A stretch of DNA of 39,129 bases from Russula earlei (taxonomy: Eukaryota > Basidiomycota > Agaricomycetes > Russulales > Russulaceae), in assembly GCA_025769875.1 (NCBI GenBank), contig JAGFNK010000486.1, forward strand, positions 1-39,129, given 5' to 3'. A model generated the notes under the pieces. It worked only from the letters and a program-made list of their open reading frames with translations. It made no database searches and was not told the origin of the DNA. The position numbers and the translations under genes were made by a program. Positions 1-11,100 of this stretch are shown in pieces (the stretch's first letter is position 1; each line of letters starts with the position of its first letter).

Positions 1-1341
1 CTCACCCACACAGCTATATGGCTGGCCGCGAATTGCTTACAAGAGTACATATGTGCGTATTCCTTTCGTGCCATCTCCTCTTCGTCCTCACATCATCATC
101 ATCGTCGCCGCCAGCACGCCACCCTCGCCCCCATCAACCGCCGCACGCCCTCGCCCTCAACGCCCCGCCTTCACCATGCACCGACGAGTCCCAACGCACA
201 GCTGAAGAGCCCCGTACCACGCCACCATCTTCGTTGCCATCGGACGGTGTTGCTACTGTACATTTCGGTATGCTTTTCTCCCCTTTTTTACTAGACTCTC
301 ACTTTGTTAGTCAGAGATCTGCACGCCGCCTATGCGTCCATTTCCCAGCCTGCCGCCGTCTTCCCTCTCCCTTTCTACTTCCACGCCCCCTCGCTCCTCT
401 ACCTCGCATCTGCCATCCAAGTTCTCCAATCGTCCCACCCACAATCGCGTTCGGCAGCGCCATCAGCGCCCAAGCGACCACCCACCAGCACTCTCCCTAT
501 CCCCCCTCCAGCCTCTCCTTTGCATCGTCTCCCCCTCCTCGTGTCGCGACTCGACCACACCCCTCGTCACCACACCTGGCCTCGGCCATCGTTCACAAAT
601 CGCCACACGCCACTACCACAGCCGCTGGAGACCACGACTCGATACCTCGCGTTGTCCAGCTTCGGTCCCCTTCTCACATCTAGATTTCCTTTCATATGCC
701 TGTCTTTTGTGCTTTTCCTGTCCCTTAGCCTTAGTTCCCACCTGTATCTGCTACCATCTTGAATAAAGTTGCCCTGTTTTTCCCTTATCATCTGTGTGAA
801 CCTGAGTGCAGTCGAATGAACAAACGCGTTCTCGCGTTCCCGCTAGGTGCTCCTCCTCTTTGGAGCTTCAGTCTTATGAAGTCATTCTGCATTCTTGGAC
901 ACACTTCACCACCCCATGGGCTCAGGTGTGCACTTCCTGGGGGGGCTCCTTCCCGGCACACGACCGTGCTACTGTCACACGATATGAGGGAAATGACGTT
1001 GCACACCACAATGCTTGAGTCAAAAACACTATGGGGCTGCCTCAAGACAGCCCATGGGTACAACATGAGGGAAAAATAATAGATATAGACTGTGATTTTG
1101 AGTTGTAATTCATCTAATACACATGTGGAGGTGGCTTGAGTCCAGCTCCACCAATTCTCACTCAAATCTCATGAAAACAATGGGGCTGCCTAGCCCTCAT
1201 TCAGGCGATTCAGGGACAATACGTTTCATGTGAATTGAAGCTGTTTGAGGGAGATATTTGCCCCGCACGTTTGAGAGGGTTTTCTGCGCCGATTTGGGTG
1301 GAATTCAAACTCCGCCAAGTGCGCTGAAAACGGCAATAATT
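1..1341 (+). repeat. Left arm of a ~1.33 kb long inverted repeat
   Basis: The sequence is matched in reverse complement by 6549-7880, at high identity over its whole length (for example base 1 pairs with 7880, and the inner ends share GAAAACGGC-AATAATT-like sequence). The outer two thirds is C/T-rich with a polyadenylation-like AATAAA at 762-767. The inner third carries the short word GGGGCTGCCT twice (about 1032 and 1181). Because the window starts at base 1, the outer end may lie further left. Open frames here (such as 18-683) are Pro/Ser-rich and are not kept in the same frame in the other arm, so I do not call a gene. The function is unknown; it may be the terminal part of an undescribed transposon or a duplicated segment. 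Confidence 0.9.
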
Positions 1342-1425
1342 GCTCCTCTGCAGTTCCCTTTGAGTCCTGTGGACATAAGGGTGCTAATAGGTTGCTTATT
1401 TAACATTGCAGGCTCATGCTCTGGA

Positions 1426-2645
1426 CCATCTCTAGCAAGCACCCTGGAAAAAGGTGGCACTATTGGTTCATCAAGCGCAACTTGAAGTTACTATATCAAA
1501 AGCAAGTGGGTTAGATCTGAAGCACATGCAAAATTTCAATAGGACAGTAGTCCATGACTACTTTGCAAAATTACAGCAACTGGTGGATGATTATCATGGG
1601 ATACCACCAGAACATCAATGGAACATGGATGAGAAGGGCATCCAGATGGGAGGTGGCTGTAAAAAACAACAGAAAAAAGTTCTTATTTATGAAAGAATGG
1701 AAGCAGCAATACCGCATTAAGAGTGACAGTCTAGAGCTTGTCTCCATTATTGAATGCATTTTAGCAGTGGGAGCTCTTATGCCATCAATGTTTATTCTCT
1801 TGGATGGCCCACTGCCTGACTGCCGGGATTTGGAAGGCATTGGAAGGTGGGATTCAGTCTGGCATATGGCAGCAATTTATCTAATTGTCTTCACAGCATT
1901 GCAACTTCCTCTTCTGGATGGACAGATTGTGAATTATGTGAATGATGGTTCCAATATGTGTTCATTCTGTTTGCCACTACACATCACATTAACAACAAAC
2001 CATTGTACTGACCTTTGATGGGCACAACTCACCACAAGATGCCATCCATTCAGCAACTTGCCTATGACAACAACATTATATTATTCTGCCTCCCTTCAAA
2101 AAACCACACACAAGCTTCAGCCACTTGATGTGTTGGTCTTTGCACCAGTCCAACATGCATGGTCCTCACATTGTGACCACCGCCTTGCCAAAGGTGTCAA
2201 AATCACATGGTATAATGTCATCCACAAATACATGGAGATTCATAAAGTCATCACCCTGGTTCTCATTCAGAATGCATTCCAGAAGTCCAGAATCTGGCCC
2301 CTCAATCCATCAGTCTTCACTGAAGAAGACTATGCACCTAGCATGGCATCATCATATTCATCACACTTCCCCTCTTCATAGCCGATGGAGGTTCCGACAT
2401 TGCCTCCAGCAATCAGCTCAGAACTCAGTTCTGAAACTAGCGATGGCAACTACAGTATCTCAGACTTGGAGGAAGGTGCTGGGGAGATGACCAGCAGTCA
2501 TGAATCTGTGACTGCTGACCCACATTTGTGTGTATGCAGCCTGATAATCATGTGTGCATCTTTGGCACAGTCCATGGAGGGGATTCTTCCTGACAAACAA
2601 GCTGTATCTTCCTCCAAGATCAAGTTCAGAGCTGTGAAGGGCTGA
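1426..2645 (+). pseudogene. Degraded pogo-type (DDE_1) transposase
   Basis: Three reading frames in succession give pieces of a fungal pogo/CENP-B-like transposase. 1454-1720 holds the stretch ASGLDLKHMQNFN and then NMDEKGIQMGGG, which contains the first catalytic Asp. 1690-1850 continues in another frame with KSDSLELVSIIEC. 2058-2381 holds THKLQPLDVLVFAPVQ and ends in NPSVFTEEDYAPS, the usual C-terminal block. The segment around the second catalytic Asp (1850-2060) is badly eroded. At least two frame changes are needed and no start codon with a CENP-B N-terminal domain is visible, so the gene is dead and 5' truncated. 2385-2645 is a probable Ser/Glu-rich tail. Family assignment is by motif recognition. 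It begins just inside the left inverted arm and is followed by LTR-alpha. Confidence 0.8.
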
Positions 2646-2681
2646 TTGCCCAAATACAGTCACTTCATCACCAAGTTTTGG

Positions 2682-3562
2682 TGTCACGGTAACTAGCTGT
2701 GTCAGTTCACAAGCGTAAAGACAAGTTGGTGATGGAGGTGTGTTCAGAAATGGGCTGGTTCCTGTGTATAAAGAGTAAGGAGCCCTGCAGCAGTCAAAGT
2801 GTTTTATGATAAACAGGTTATGGCCAATAGACCCTTCCTAGTATGACTCGGTCTGTTGAGAAGCTAGGGTAAGTTTTATAATGGGATAGACTAGGGCTGA
2901 TTCCACTAGCTATATGCGTTCAAGTCCGTTGGGGACCTTGAACAACGCAGAGAGAGTAGAGGAAGGTAGGTCTTAAAGGAGGAGAGCTCTTCTCAGGGGA
3001 GTGAAGAGAGACTCTTAGGGAAGGAAGGGAAAGGCGAAGAGTAGATGGTGGATGGTGTGTGAGAGTTGATGAAATGGAGAGGTGGATGTGGTTTGAGGGT
3101 TAAGAGCGAAGTGGGTTGCAGGAGAATATGTTTGGACAGGAGTAGGTTTGATTCTACAAGAGACCAAGCTTAGGGCTTTGGTCACAAATACTGAGCTTAT
3201 ATATACAGGAGAAGCGCAGCAATAGCTGCACTTTGACTGTGCTACTAGTATAGTAGGAGTCATAGTAAGTAGGAGTCACAGGAATGAGGCCACAAATGAG
3301 TCAGAACCACGTAACTGTGCTGCACAGTAGGTGCACAGCATTGCACAGTTGAAACTAAGAAGTAAATATGAATGGAAAGAGAACCAAACAAAGGGAAAGT
3401 AACAGCAATCCAGTGTTACCTGGACGTGTATGGATCACATGATAACACAGAAAGGATCACAAGACATAAGAGATCACAAGACCAGTAAGCAAAGGGATGT
3501 ACGAAAGCAAGCAGTCCATAGCAAAAGGTAAGAAGTCAACGTAAAAGGAAAATGGTGTAACA
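2682..3562 (-). repeat. LTR-alpha copy 1 (881 bp)
   Basis: This is the reverse complement of the LTR at 18938-19818 and collinear with 25172-26053. On its sense strand it runs TGTTACACC...GTGACA (TG...CA ends), with a TATATATA-type box near the middle. Unlike the other two copies its flanks differ (TTTGG at 2677-2681, GCTGG at 3563-3567), so there is no target-site duplication. On one side it abuts a pogo relic, on the other a FunK1 relic whose coding sequence stops exactly at 3563. A recombination or deletion after insertion would explain this. Confidence 0.9.
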
Positions 3563-4824
3563 GCTGGACCCAACGTTGGAATGTAATGCACTTTTGCTTC
3601 TTGTAAATCGCGATAAATATCCCTTTCTTTCTTGATACCTTGAAAATCAGTATGCCAGTAATCTTTGAAGTAAACCAGTTCATTCCGTTTGACATCGTGG
3701 CAGACAAATCCCAACGTCGACTGACCAAAAAGGGTTTTCATCTCCCATATTGGTTTCCATATGATATAGGGCTTTGGCTGTCTGTCCGTGGCATGATTGT
3801 CATTGACGAGAATCTGGTGAAGGTCTTCAACTTCAATTTTCTCAATGTCCATGTATACCACCAGCGTGGACTGTGCATCACCAACCCCCTTATCGTTCTT
3901 CGAGACCGAGGTGACAGTGGTGTCGTATCCACACTGGGCAAAAGTGAGAGAGTTGAGCCTCCAGATGAATTTGAAAAGGGTGTTGGGATCTTTGGCCCAA
4001 TTGAATAGCTCGGTATAGATAGCACCACTGCGATCCCATTGCAGTAGTTGCCCTGTTGTCTTTCCAAAGAGGATGATCGAGTAAGAGAAGACCTGAAACT
4101 GTGAACAATGGATAGAAGTGGCATAATGTGTGAGTTGACCACACACACGATACACGAACTCAGTCCACCTAACGTGACACTCGAGCTCACCCTTACGGTC
4201 CTCTCACCTCATATGTGTAAGGTTGCAAAAAATGTCCTCTTTTTCCTTTTTGTTTTTGATCCACACATTGACCGCTCTCCAGTCCAGTGAGGTCAGCTGC
4301 TTGTTTTCCTGATGACTTTCCCTTTTCTGATAGATAACAATGTCTGGTCTCCCTTGGATTGCCTTATCTTGCTTAACAGGGGTGTTGACAAATGTGAGAT
4401 TATCAGCAAGGCCAGACGTTTTGATTGCCTGTATCTGTCATGTACATGAGCGTGGATCCCCCCTTGAATGTGGGGACTGACAAAGTGATCCTCATTGTGT
4501 GAGATGGAGCGCTTGTTGAAGCTGATGATGCGCTCTGTCTTTCGAGCTTGGCTTGCTTCTGGCACAAATTCCGAGAGGAATTCAGCTATTGGCATAGGCC
4601 CGACAAATTTGTCACATATGTCCCAGGTCATGTCCTTATATCTCTCTGAAGCTAGCTTTTGAGGTGTGGATGTGTGTGTGACTTCCTGATAGGTCGTATT
4701 TTAGAGGTGTAGTGGTTATAGTTAGACTACCTTGCTCGGTTTGAGGTGGCATGCTGGGATGGATGATGGCCATGTTGTGAGATGAGACAAAGAAGTTGTC
4801 AAAGGTGAGAATCATGTACTGCAA
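3563..4824 (-). pseudogene. FunK1 (fungal-type protein kinase) relic, truncated by LTR-alpha
   Basis: Reading the minus strand gives the N-terminal and N-lobe parts of a basidiomycete FunK1 protein. The start is probably the Met at 4773 (MAIIHPSMPP) or at 4824. Then comes TTPLKYDLSG, a frame change near 4685, and DICDKFVGPMPIAEFL with SERYKD just before it (4690-4560). 4155-3738 gives HYATSIHCSQFQVF, LLQWDRSGAIYTE and FIWRLNSLTFAQCG. The kinase N-lobe follows with TLGFVCHDV, FKDYWH and AKVHYIPTLGPAV, ending at the LTR edge. The C-lobe with the catalytic HRD/DFG-type motifs is absent and is not found on the other side of the LTR. FunK1 kinases are a large fungal family of poorly known cellular role. 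The gene is non-functional here. Confidence 0.82.
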
Positions 4825-5419
4825 TCAGTACGTGGTCCCACAGTCAATGATTCTCTCTTAACTCTAATCTTAAAACAGGTTGTGTGTGGCAGCAATTACA
4901 TGTATGATATGAGCAATCACTTTGACGTACATACTTGAGCAAAACCAGGGTGGTTCAGGGTGCGCTTGCTCACTCGCTTAAGTATCTGCCTACTACATGG
5001 CCACGGCCAGTGAAACCCGGAGAACCGTGGGCCGTAAGTGCCTTATTGGCAATAATTGGCCGATGGGGGTGGGGGATCAATCTCCCTGCCCGATGACGGA
5101 GATACGCACATATGCGCTTTCATGAAAATTCTCACACACAGAATAAAACCGAGGAAAGTATTGACATTTACATGAATGACCTGCCAAGTCGTCATCACAT
5201 ATGCACGCACACATTCATCTAAGAGAGACCACACAATTTGGTAATGACAGTATGAAGTGTGGGCTTTGCTGCCCTATGTAGTGCATCAAGGACATCCGTC
5301 CCCAACTTACCGCCCACATCTTCCCAATAAACCCTTTCTACCATTGGAAAGGATCATACATAGGCACACATGATGTCCTGTTATATGGGTAAGACATGGA
5401 AGACGAAAATGTGGTAAGG
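4825..5419. other. Stretch without a recognisable gene
   Basis: The interval lies upstream of the FunK1 relic and downstream of the F-box/LRR relic. The longest frame (5043-5234, minus, 63 codons) has no recognisable motif. It could be former promoter sequence of the FunK1 gene. I see no tRNA, repeat or transposon end in it. Confidence 0.5.
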
Positions 5420-6604
5420 TCATACCATATCTCTATATGATAAGCAAGCCTGGTTCAGGAACCAACTCAGAGTGCAGATCTGTCTTAGCTCAAGAGTTGG
5501 GTAACCATCACTATCATAGTGGCTCAGGTTTGTATGCAGTGAGGCAGATGGCAAAGTCAGCAAAATTTGAAGCCCAAGATGGTCGAGGTTCTGGAAATGG
5601 CTCATGATTTGCAAGAGACGAAGAAAGGTAGGATCATGCTGTTGGAATTGGCTCATTTCCACTTCTAGGTTGTAAAGGCTTGTCAAGTTACCCAGTCACT
5701 CTCCAATGTCACAGCAAATCCCCAATGGAGCACAAAGGGTCAGAAGATTGGGTAGGAAAGGCTGACGGCTAGGTCAAATGCGGTCCAATGGCATGTTTCA
5801 TTGGATACAGATGCTCTTAAGGCCCTTGTGCTTGGTTAGAAATGTTGAAGCAGATGGGCGCAGGTTATGATAAGAGCGATAAGATCCTTAAGATCTATCA
5901 AAAGATATTTCAGTATTGTGTAAGACAAGACTGTAATTCAGTAATACCTATCAAAAGATATCTACAACGCGTGATTAGATGCGAGAGATAAGATAGGAAA
6001 CAGTAAGTACTCACTTCAGTATTGTGTAAGACAAGACTGAAGTGATCTATCGAAATACGACGCTCTTAAGTACTCCAGAGCATCTCTAAGTACACTGCAG
6101 GTAGCTACCATCAATAAGAAACAAAGATCATACAAGGATCAGTTGTTAGTAGCTACCGATTGTCATCAATTAACTTATCATTGTAAGTAGCGCAGATCTC
6201 AGCATATGAGCTGAGCCGGTGATGCCTGGTCCGTGTAACCGACGCGTCAACGCATCTGAGCTGTGATTACATCACAACGTCCCAGGGTAGTGGTAACATA
6301 CCAAATCACCCAAATCAATGATAATCTCAATAAGAAAACGAATGAGTGCTGGCCCTGGGATATCCCCTTTGAGAATGAGTTTCTCAAGAGATGTCATGTT
6401 GAGCTCGCCAAGTAAAGCAGTCCAGTGGGAGGGTTTCAAAGATACTATGCAAAGGAACAGGGACTTGATAGGTGAGTGCTTGAGAATCCCCATCGTGGTT
6501 TCTGCAATTCCAGGAGCGAAGGCATAATCAGATGAAATATCAAGTAAATTATGGCCGTTTTCAGCACACTTGGCAGAGTTTGAATTCCACCCAAATCGGC
6601 GCAA
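5420..6604 (-). pseudogene. F-box/LRR-type protein relic, split by a 430 bp insertion
   Basis: The minus strand encodes leucine-rich segments of the kind seen in basidiomycete F-box proteins. 6550-6281 gives KSLFLCIVSLKPSHWTALL and then LNMTSLEKLILKGDIPG. After the insertion at 5846-6275 the frame resumes with TKHKGLKSICIQ, a TGA, NMPLDRI, and 5686-5420 gives TSLYNLEVEMSQFQQ and NLDHLGLQILLTLPSASL. No F-box is present in this piece; its 5' side is cut at about 6549 by the inner end of the right inverted arm. In-frame stops and the insertion show that it is dead. Identification as F-box/LRR rests on repeat pattern and on the better-preserved F-box fragment at 9874-10305; the two need not be from the same gene. 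Confidence 0.6.
5846..6275. mobile_element. 430 bp insertion in the F-box/LRR relic, possible solo LTR
   Basis: The LRR frame reconnects if this segment is removed. The flanks are AATGT (5841-5845) and AACGT (6276-6280), a 5 bp duplication differing by one C/T. Inside, the word TTCAGTATTGTGTAAGACAAG occurs twice (about 5911 and 6015), CAAAAGATAT twice, and GTAGCTACC twice. Ends are not clean TG...CA, so a solo LTR of a Copia-like element is plausible but unproven. Confidence 0.5.
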
Positions 6605-7880
6605 AAAACCCTCTCAAACGTGCGGGGCGAATATCTCCCTCAAAACAGCTTCAATTCACATAAAACTTATTGTCCCTGAATTGCCTGAATGAGGGCTAGG
6701 CAGCCCCATTGTTTTCATGAAATTTGAGTGAGAATTGGTGGAGCTGGACTCAAGCCACCTCCACATGTATATTATAACTCAAAGTCATGGTCTATATCTA
6801 TTATCTTTCCCTCATGTTTTACCCATGGGCTGTCTTGAGGCAGCCCCATAGTGTTTTTGACTCAAGCGTTGTGGTGTGCAATGTCGTTTCCCTCATATCA
6901 TGTGACAGTAGCACAGTCGTGTGCTGGGAAGGAGCCCCCCCAGGAAGTGCACACCTGAGCCCATGGGGTGGTGAAGTGTGTCCAAGAATGCAGAATGACT
7001 TCATAAGACTGAAGCTCCAAAGAGGAGGAGCACCTATTGGGAACGCGAGAACGCGTTTGTTCATTCGACTGCACTCAGGTTCACACAGATGATAAGGGAA
7101 CAACAGGGCAACTTTATTCAAGATGGTAGCAGATACAGGTTAGAACTAAGGCTAAGGGACAGGAAAAGCACAAAAGATAGGCATATGAAAGGAAATCTAG
7201 ATGTGAGAAGGGGACTGAAGCTGGATGACACAAGGTATTGAGTTGTGGTCTCCAGCGGCTGTGGTAGTGGTGTGTGGCGATTTTTGAAGGATGGCCAAGG
7301 CCAGGTGTGGTGACGAGGGGTGTGGTCGAGTCGCGACACGAGGAGGGGGAGATGATGCAAAGGAGAGGCTGGAGGGGGGATAGGGAGAGTGCTGGTGGGT
7401 GGTCGCTTGGGCGCTGATGGCACTGCCGAACGCGATTGCAGGTGGGACGATTGGAGAACTTGGATGGCAGATGCGAGGTAGAGGAGCGAGGGGGCGTGGA
7501 AGTAGAAAGGGAGAGGGAAGACGGCGGCAAGCAGGGAAATGGACGCATAGGCGGCATGCAGATCTCTGACTAACAAAATGAGAGTCTAGTAAAAAAGGGG
7601 AGAAAAGCATACCGAAATGTACAGTAGCAACACCATCCGATGGCAACGAAGACGGCGGCATGGTATGGGGCTCTTCAGCTGTGCGTTGGGACTCGTCAGT
7701 GCATGGTGAAGGCGGGGGCGTTGAGGGCGAGGGCGTGCGGCGGTTGATGGGGGTGAGGGTGGCGTGCTGGTGGCGACGATGATGATGATGTGAGGACGAA
7801 GAGGAGATGGCATGAAAGGAATACGCACATATGTACTCTTGTAAGCGATTCGCGGCCAGCCATATAGCTGTGTGGGTGAG
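6549..7880 (-). repeat. Right arm of the long inverted repeat
   Basis: This is the reverse complement of 1-1341, with scattered C/T and G/A differences and small indels. The outer end coincides with the stop codon of the 7881-8183 reading frame, and the inner end cuts the F-box/LRR relic. The two arms enclose about 5.2 kb. Confidence 0.9.
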
Positions 7881-8183
7881 TCAACATTGAGGCCGTGCGC
7901 CTTTGTGACAATTTTGCATGTCTTGTGGTCCGTGCGTTTGTGCTGTAGTGAGTTCCCAGGCTTCTGCATTTACATAGGCATAGGACTCTTCCTCCCCATC
8001 CTCATCAATAGCAGGAAGGGATGTCTTGGAAGCCTGAGCTCGTGGTTGTGATCGCTTCGGTCGAGTGGGAGTGCCTGAGCTGTCACTTTCATTTCCACCA
8101 GTTTTTTTTCGGGCAGCCTTCCTTTGGCCAGTAGTACGTGTCAGTGCAGGCTGGCGTTTTGAAGCACGTTGCTTCAAGCCCAT
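7881..8183 (-). CDS. Hypothetical basic N-terminal fragment, truncated at the repeat arm
   Basis: This is an open frame of 100 codons starting MGLKQRASKRQP. It is rich in Lys/Arg/Ser in its first 55 residues (nuclear-localisation-like clusters such as RKAARKKTGG) and acidic afterwards (DEDGEEE). It stops within three bases of the outer end of the right inverted arm, so the repeat may have truncated it, or an intron may follow. I do not recognise the family; such a basic-then-acidic start occurs in many transposases and chromatin proteins. It may also be spurious. Confidence 0.3.
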   Translation of the reverse strand: MGLKQRASKRQPALTRTTGQRKAARKKTGGNESDSSGTPTRPKRSQPRAQASKTSLPAIDEDGEEESYAYVNAEAWELTTAQTHGPQDMQNCHKGARPQC

Positions 8184-9280
8184 GAGGGTTTAGGGGGTTG
8201 AAATGGAGGGGTAGAGCAAGGTATGGTGAGCAGCTCTGGGAAGGGAAGAATGCCCTGTCGTCGTCCTGGAGTAGGAGTGGACAGGTGGACGGTTGATGAA
8301 TAAGCCACATGACTCCTTACGCACTGTCTCGTCCGTCGCGTCATCCGTCGCCACAGTAGCCTCAGTTGTGCCAGCCGCCGACTTCGCATCAGTCTCCATC
8401 TTAGCCTCGCCCATACTCGTCAGTTCAGCCCAGTCCGTCATAGCACCAGCATCGCCAGCCGCCGCCATCTCCACCCTGCCCTCAGCCTCAGCCTTCTCAG
8501 TCTCAGCCGCCGCCACCGTGCCCCTAGTTTTGCCAGCCGTCTCCATCACCCCAGCTTCAGATCAGTCAACACCGCCACTGCGCTCTTAGCCTTGCCAGCC
8601 GCCTTAGTCTCGTCAGCCGCCGCCATAGCCTCAGCCTCAGCTACCGACGTCTTAGCGCCACATGCCGCCGCCTCCACCACCGTCTCACAAGCCACCGCCG
8701 CCACGCCCTTGTCAGCCACAGCCGCCGTTGCCCCTGCGTTGCCCTCAGTCATCGCCTCCGCCCCGTCCACCTCCACCATCGCACCAGCTCAGTCCGCCGC
8801 CACCTTCTCAGTCTCAGTCTCAGTCTTCTCAGTCACAGCCGCCGCTTTAGTAGTTTCGTGCGACACCAGCACCGCCGCACTGTCGCAACCCCTCGCCACC
8901 AGCACCACCCCAGAAGACCAAGAAGGCCTCGGCCATGAACTTAGCCGTGACACACCACAACAGGAGCAGAAGCCGCCGCCACGCCGCCGCCGCCGCAGGA
9001 GAAGCAGTCGCCGATGCCAACAGCACACCGCACACCGCCTCCCACATCGCCTCCCCATCCGTTCACACGCTCTCGCCCACGTCTGCTGCCGACACCTGCA
9101 GTGGAGATGACCCCGCCACCGCCACCGCAAGACGACAGATCCCACCCTCGCGCAAGCCACCCCATGCATCCTCTTTCTCAAGTCCTTGCCACCTACGTCT
9201 CTATCTACGAACTCAGGCTCACCGCCTACGCCTTCGCTCCTTGTCCACGCCTGCTGCCACCACCTGCAATGGAGACGACC
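8184..9280. other. GC-rich low-complexity block (Ala/Ser/Val/Pro-coding triplet repeats)
   Basis: The region consists of imperfect repeats of words like GCCGCC, CTCAGC and CGTCAGCC (8330-8880) and CACCGCC/CCGCCAC (8880-9150). Several frames on both strands are open over 60-170 codons, as expected of low-complexity DNA, and encode only Ala/Ser/Val/Thr or Pro/Arg. A part near 9080-9120 is loosely repeated near 9240-9280 (a CTGCAGTGGAGATGACC-like word). No family domain is seen, so I do not call a gene. CpG is plentiful here, in contrast with the gypsy elements. Confidence 0.6.
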
Positions 9281-9300
9281 CCTGTATATAAAAACACCCT
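9279..9300 (+). promoter_or_regulatory. TATA-like box
   Basis: TGTATATAAAAAC sits after the GC-rich block and about 130 bp before the third repeat-arm copy. It looks like a core promoter or the promoter of an LTR, but no transcript or second LTR can be shown. Confidence 0.3.
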
Positions 9301-9414
9301 AGCTACTCTGTAGTAGAAAGAGTTCAGAATAGGACCCCTCTTTGCAACCCACTCCTCTCTGTCTGTGAAAAACAAGAAGGATGATCAGAATCGAGAGGCG
9401 AGAGGGGTGATGAG

Positions 9415-9794
9415 TGGCTGGCCGCGACTCCAATTGCACTGGAAATAACATTGCACACCACAACACTTGAGTCAAAAACACTATGGGGCTGCCTCAAGAC
9501 AGCCCATGGGTACAACATGAGGGAAAAATAATAGATATAGACCATGATTTTGAGTTGTAATTCATCTAATACACATGTGGAGGTGGCTTGAGTCCAGCTC
9601 CACCAATTCTCACTCAAATCTCATGAAAACAATGGGGCTGCCTAGCCCTCATTCAGGCGATTCAGGGACAATAAATTTCATATGAATTGAAGCTGTTTTG
9701 AGGGAGATATTTATCCTGCATGTTTGAGGGGGTTTCTGCACCGATTTGGGTGGAATTCAAGCTCTGCCAAGTGTGCTGAAAACGGCAATAATTG
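9415..9794 (+). repeat. Third, internally deleted copy of the inverted-repeat arm
   Basis: 9442-9794 matches 988-1342 of the left arm in the same orientation. Immediately before it, TGGCTGGCCGCGA (9415-9427) and AATTGC match the start of the left arm (19-36). The copy therefore keeps both ends and lacks about 950 bp in the middle. A 90% shorter derivative with both ends kept is what a non-autonomous transposon would look like. Its inner end abuts an F-box gene fragment. Confidence 0.8.
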
Positions 9795-9873
9795 TGTGAG
9801 AGCTGCATGCTCCACTTCATAAGGCGATGGAGGAAGGAAGACAATCCACAGAACTGAATCCTGTAAAGTGCAG

Positions 9874-10305
9874 TCATGTGAGTGGTAGGGTGTTAAACAA
9901 TTGGTGCATTTTGATGAACCCAGAGGCCAGCAGAAGCAGATCGGACCCATGGAGAAGAAGGTGGAAATCCCGAACATTGTGCGTATTTGAAGGCTTGATA
10001 AGGAAATGGGTACGGAATCTCATCGCAGTTTGGGCCTCCAGTGGGGAGCAAGGGATGGAACAGAACATCTTTTCAGGGGGTTTGAAGGTGTGAATAGCAG
10101 ACCACAGTCCAAGAGACGCATATCTGCTCGGTTCATGTAGTGTCACTTCTGAGCCCCCTTCACTTGTGTTGTTTGCCTCAAGCCCACAGTGGTGCAAGTA
10201 CTCTGGTAAGAGTGATCGACCTATGGATCGTGAAGCAAGTACCAATGTTCGAAGATCGTCATTGTCCAGATGGGTGGAAATCATAAGAAGTAGTTCGACA
10301 GGCAT
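9874..10305 (-). pseudogene. F-box protein N-terminal fragment
   Basis: The frame begins at a Met at 10305 with MPVELLLMISTHLDNDDL, then LVLASRSIGRSLLPEYL. This is a recognisable F-box (P-x-E-L-L-x-x-I, then D-L and R-S-L). F-box proteins bind Skp1 and present substrates to SCF ubiquitin ligases. About 100 residues of LRR-like leader follow (LHEPSRYASLGLWSAIHTF, FHLLLHGSDLLLLASGFI), then a stop at 9874. A second frame (to about 9711) continues with CTLQDSVLW and FSAHLAELEFHP and runs into the repeat copy ending at 9794. The gene is therefore truncated and frameshifted at its 3' side. Confidence 0.65.
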
Positions 10306-11100
10306 GTCCTGGATCCCTGTGCACTACAAAAGTTGTTACGGAATGGAATTTTGCATGAACGGTCAGCGTACAAGGTGTGTTTGATGCTGCTGTACTTGGC
10401 ATCTCTTAACTGCCTTCCAACAATTACAATTGGTTGATGAGCAAAAGTGCCGTTTCTGCTCATTTCCATCTGGTGGGCACTCCAACTGTTGGGTTTATGA
10501 GCGGAGTACAGTCAGACATATGCATTGGCACAGAGGCTCACCTGGTGATGTTTGCAATTGCGTGGTGGTGATGGTGGTGACACAGTATTCCCTTGTCATT
10601 TGACTGCAGTCGAATGGCGAAGGGGATTAAGCAATGAAGGGTTCAATACCATGCTTGCGATCAGGTTGTTGTGATACAGAGGTGATTGTCACCATCATGG
10701 TCTCCATGGATTTAAATACCTTGAGAAGGTGCAGGTATTATTGTGGGCTCAAACTATATGTTCGGGAGAAACAAGTCATTATCACACGACAAGGATAATT
10801 GTTATCACCAACAAGCACAATGACAAGTGACCAACAGTTAGCGTGTTTGGGAAGAGATAGAAGACATTCTTACGTGTACTTCTCAAAAGCATAGAACATA
10901 GTGCCCTTTTGCAGCACTGTCGAGGAGAGAAGGGTATCACCCAGCACGCATGTTCATGAGAGTGGCACTAACTTTGGGGATAATTGTTCTCACTGTGGGT
11001 GCCTGTAGGGCGGTCCCTTATGCTTAGAGGTGAGATCATTAGTGGGTCTGAGCATCAGACTTTGTAATAAAAGGTCCATACTTACCATGAGGTTTTATCA
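10306..11100. other. Intergenic stretch upstream of the F-box fragment
   Basis: There are no frames with recognisable motifs. A short minus-strand frame (10281-10469) precedes the F-box Met and may be leader sequence. I see no transposon ends or RNA genes. Confidence 0.5.

Noticed and set aside
18..791. Three overlapping open frames of 140-220 codons in the left arm
   Set aside because: They are Pro/Ser/His-rich products of C/T-rich DNA, open in several frames at once, and not kept in the same frame in the right arm.
8293..9313. Long Ala/Ser/Pro-rich frames on both strands
   Set aside because: Triplet-like GC-rich repeats keep many frames open; no domain or splice pattern supports a protein.
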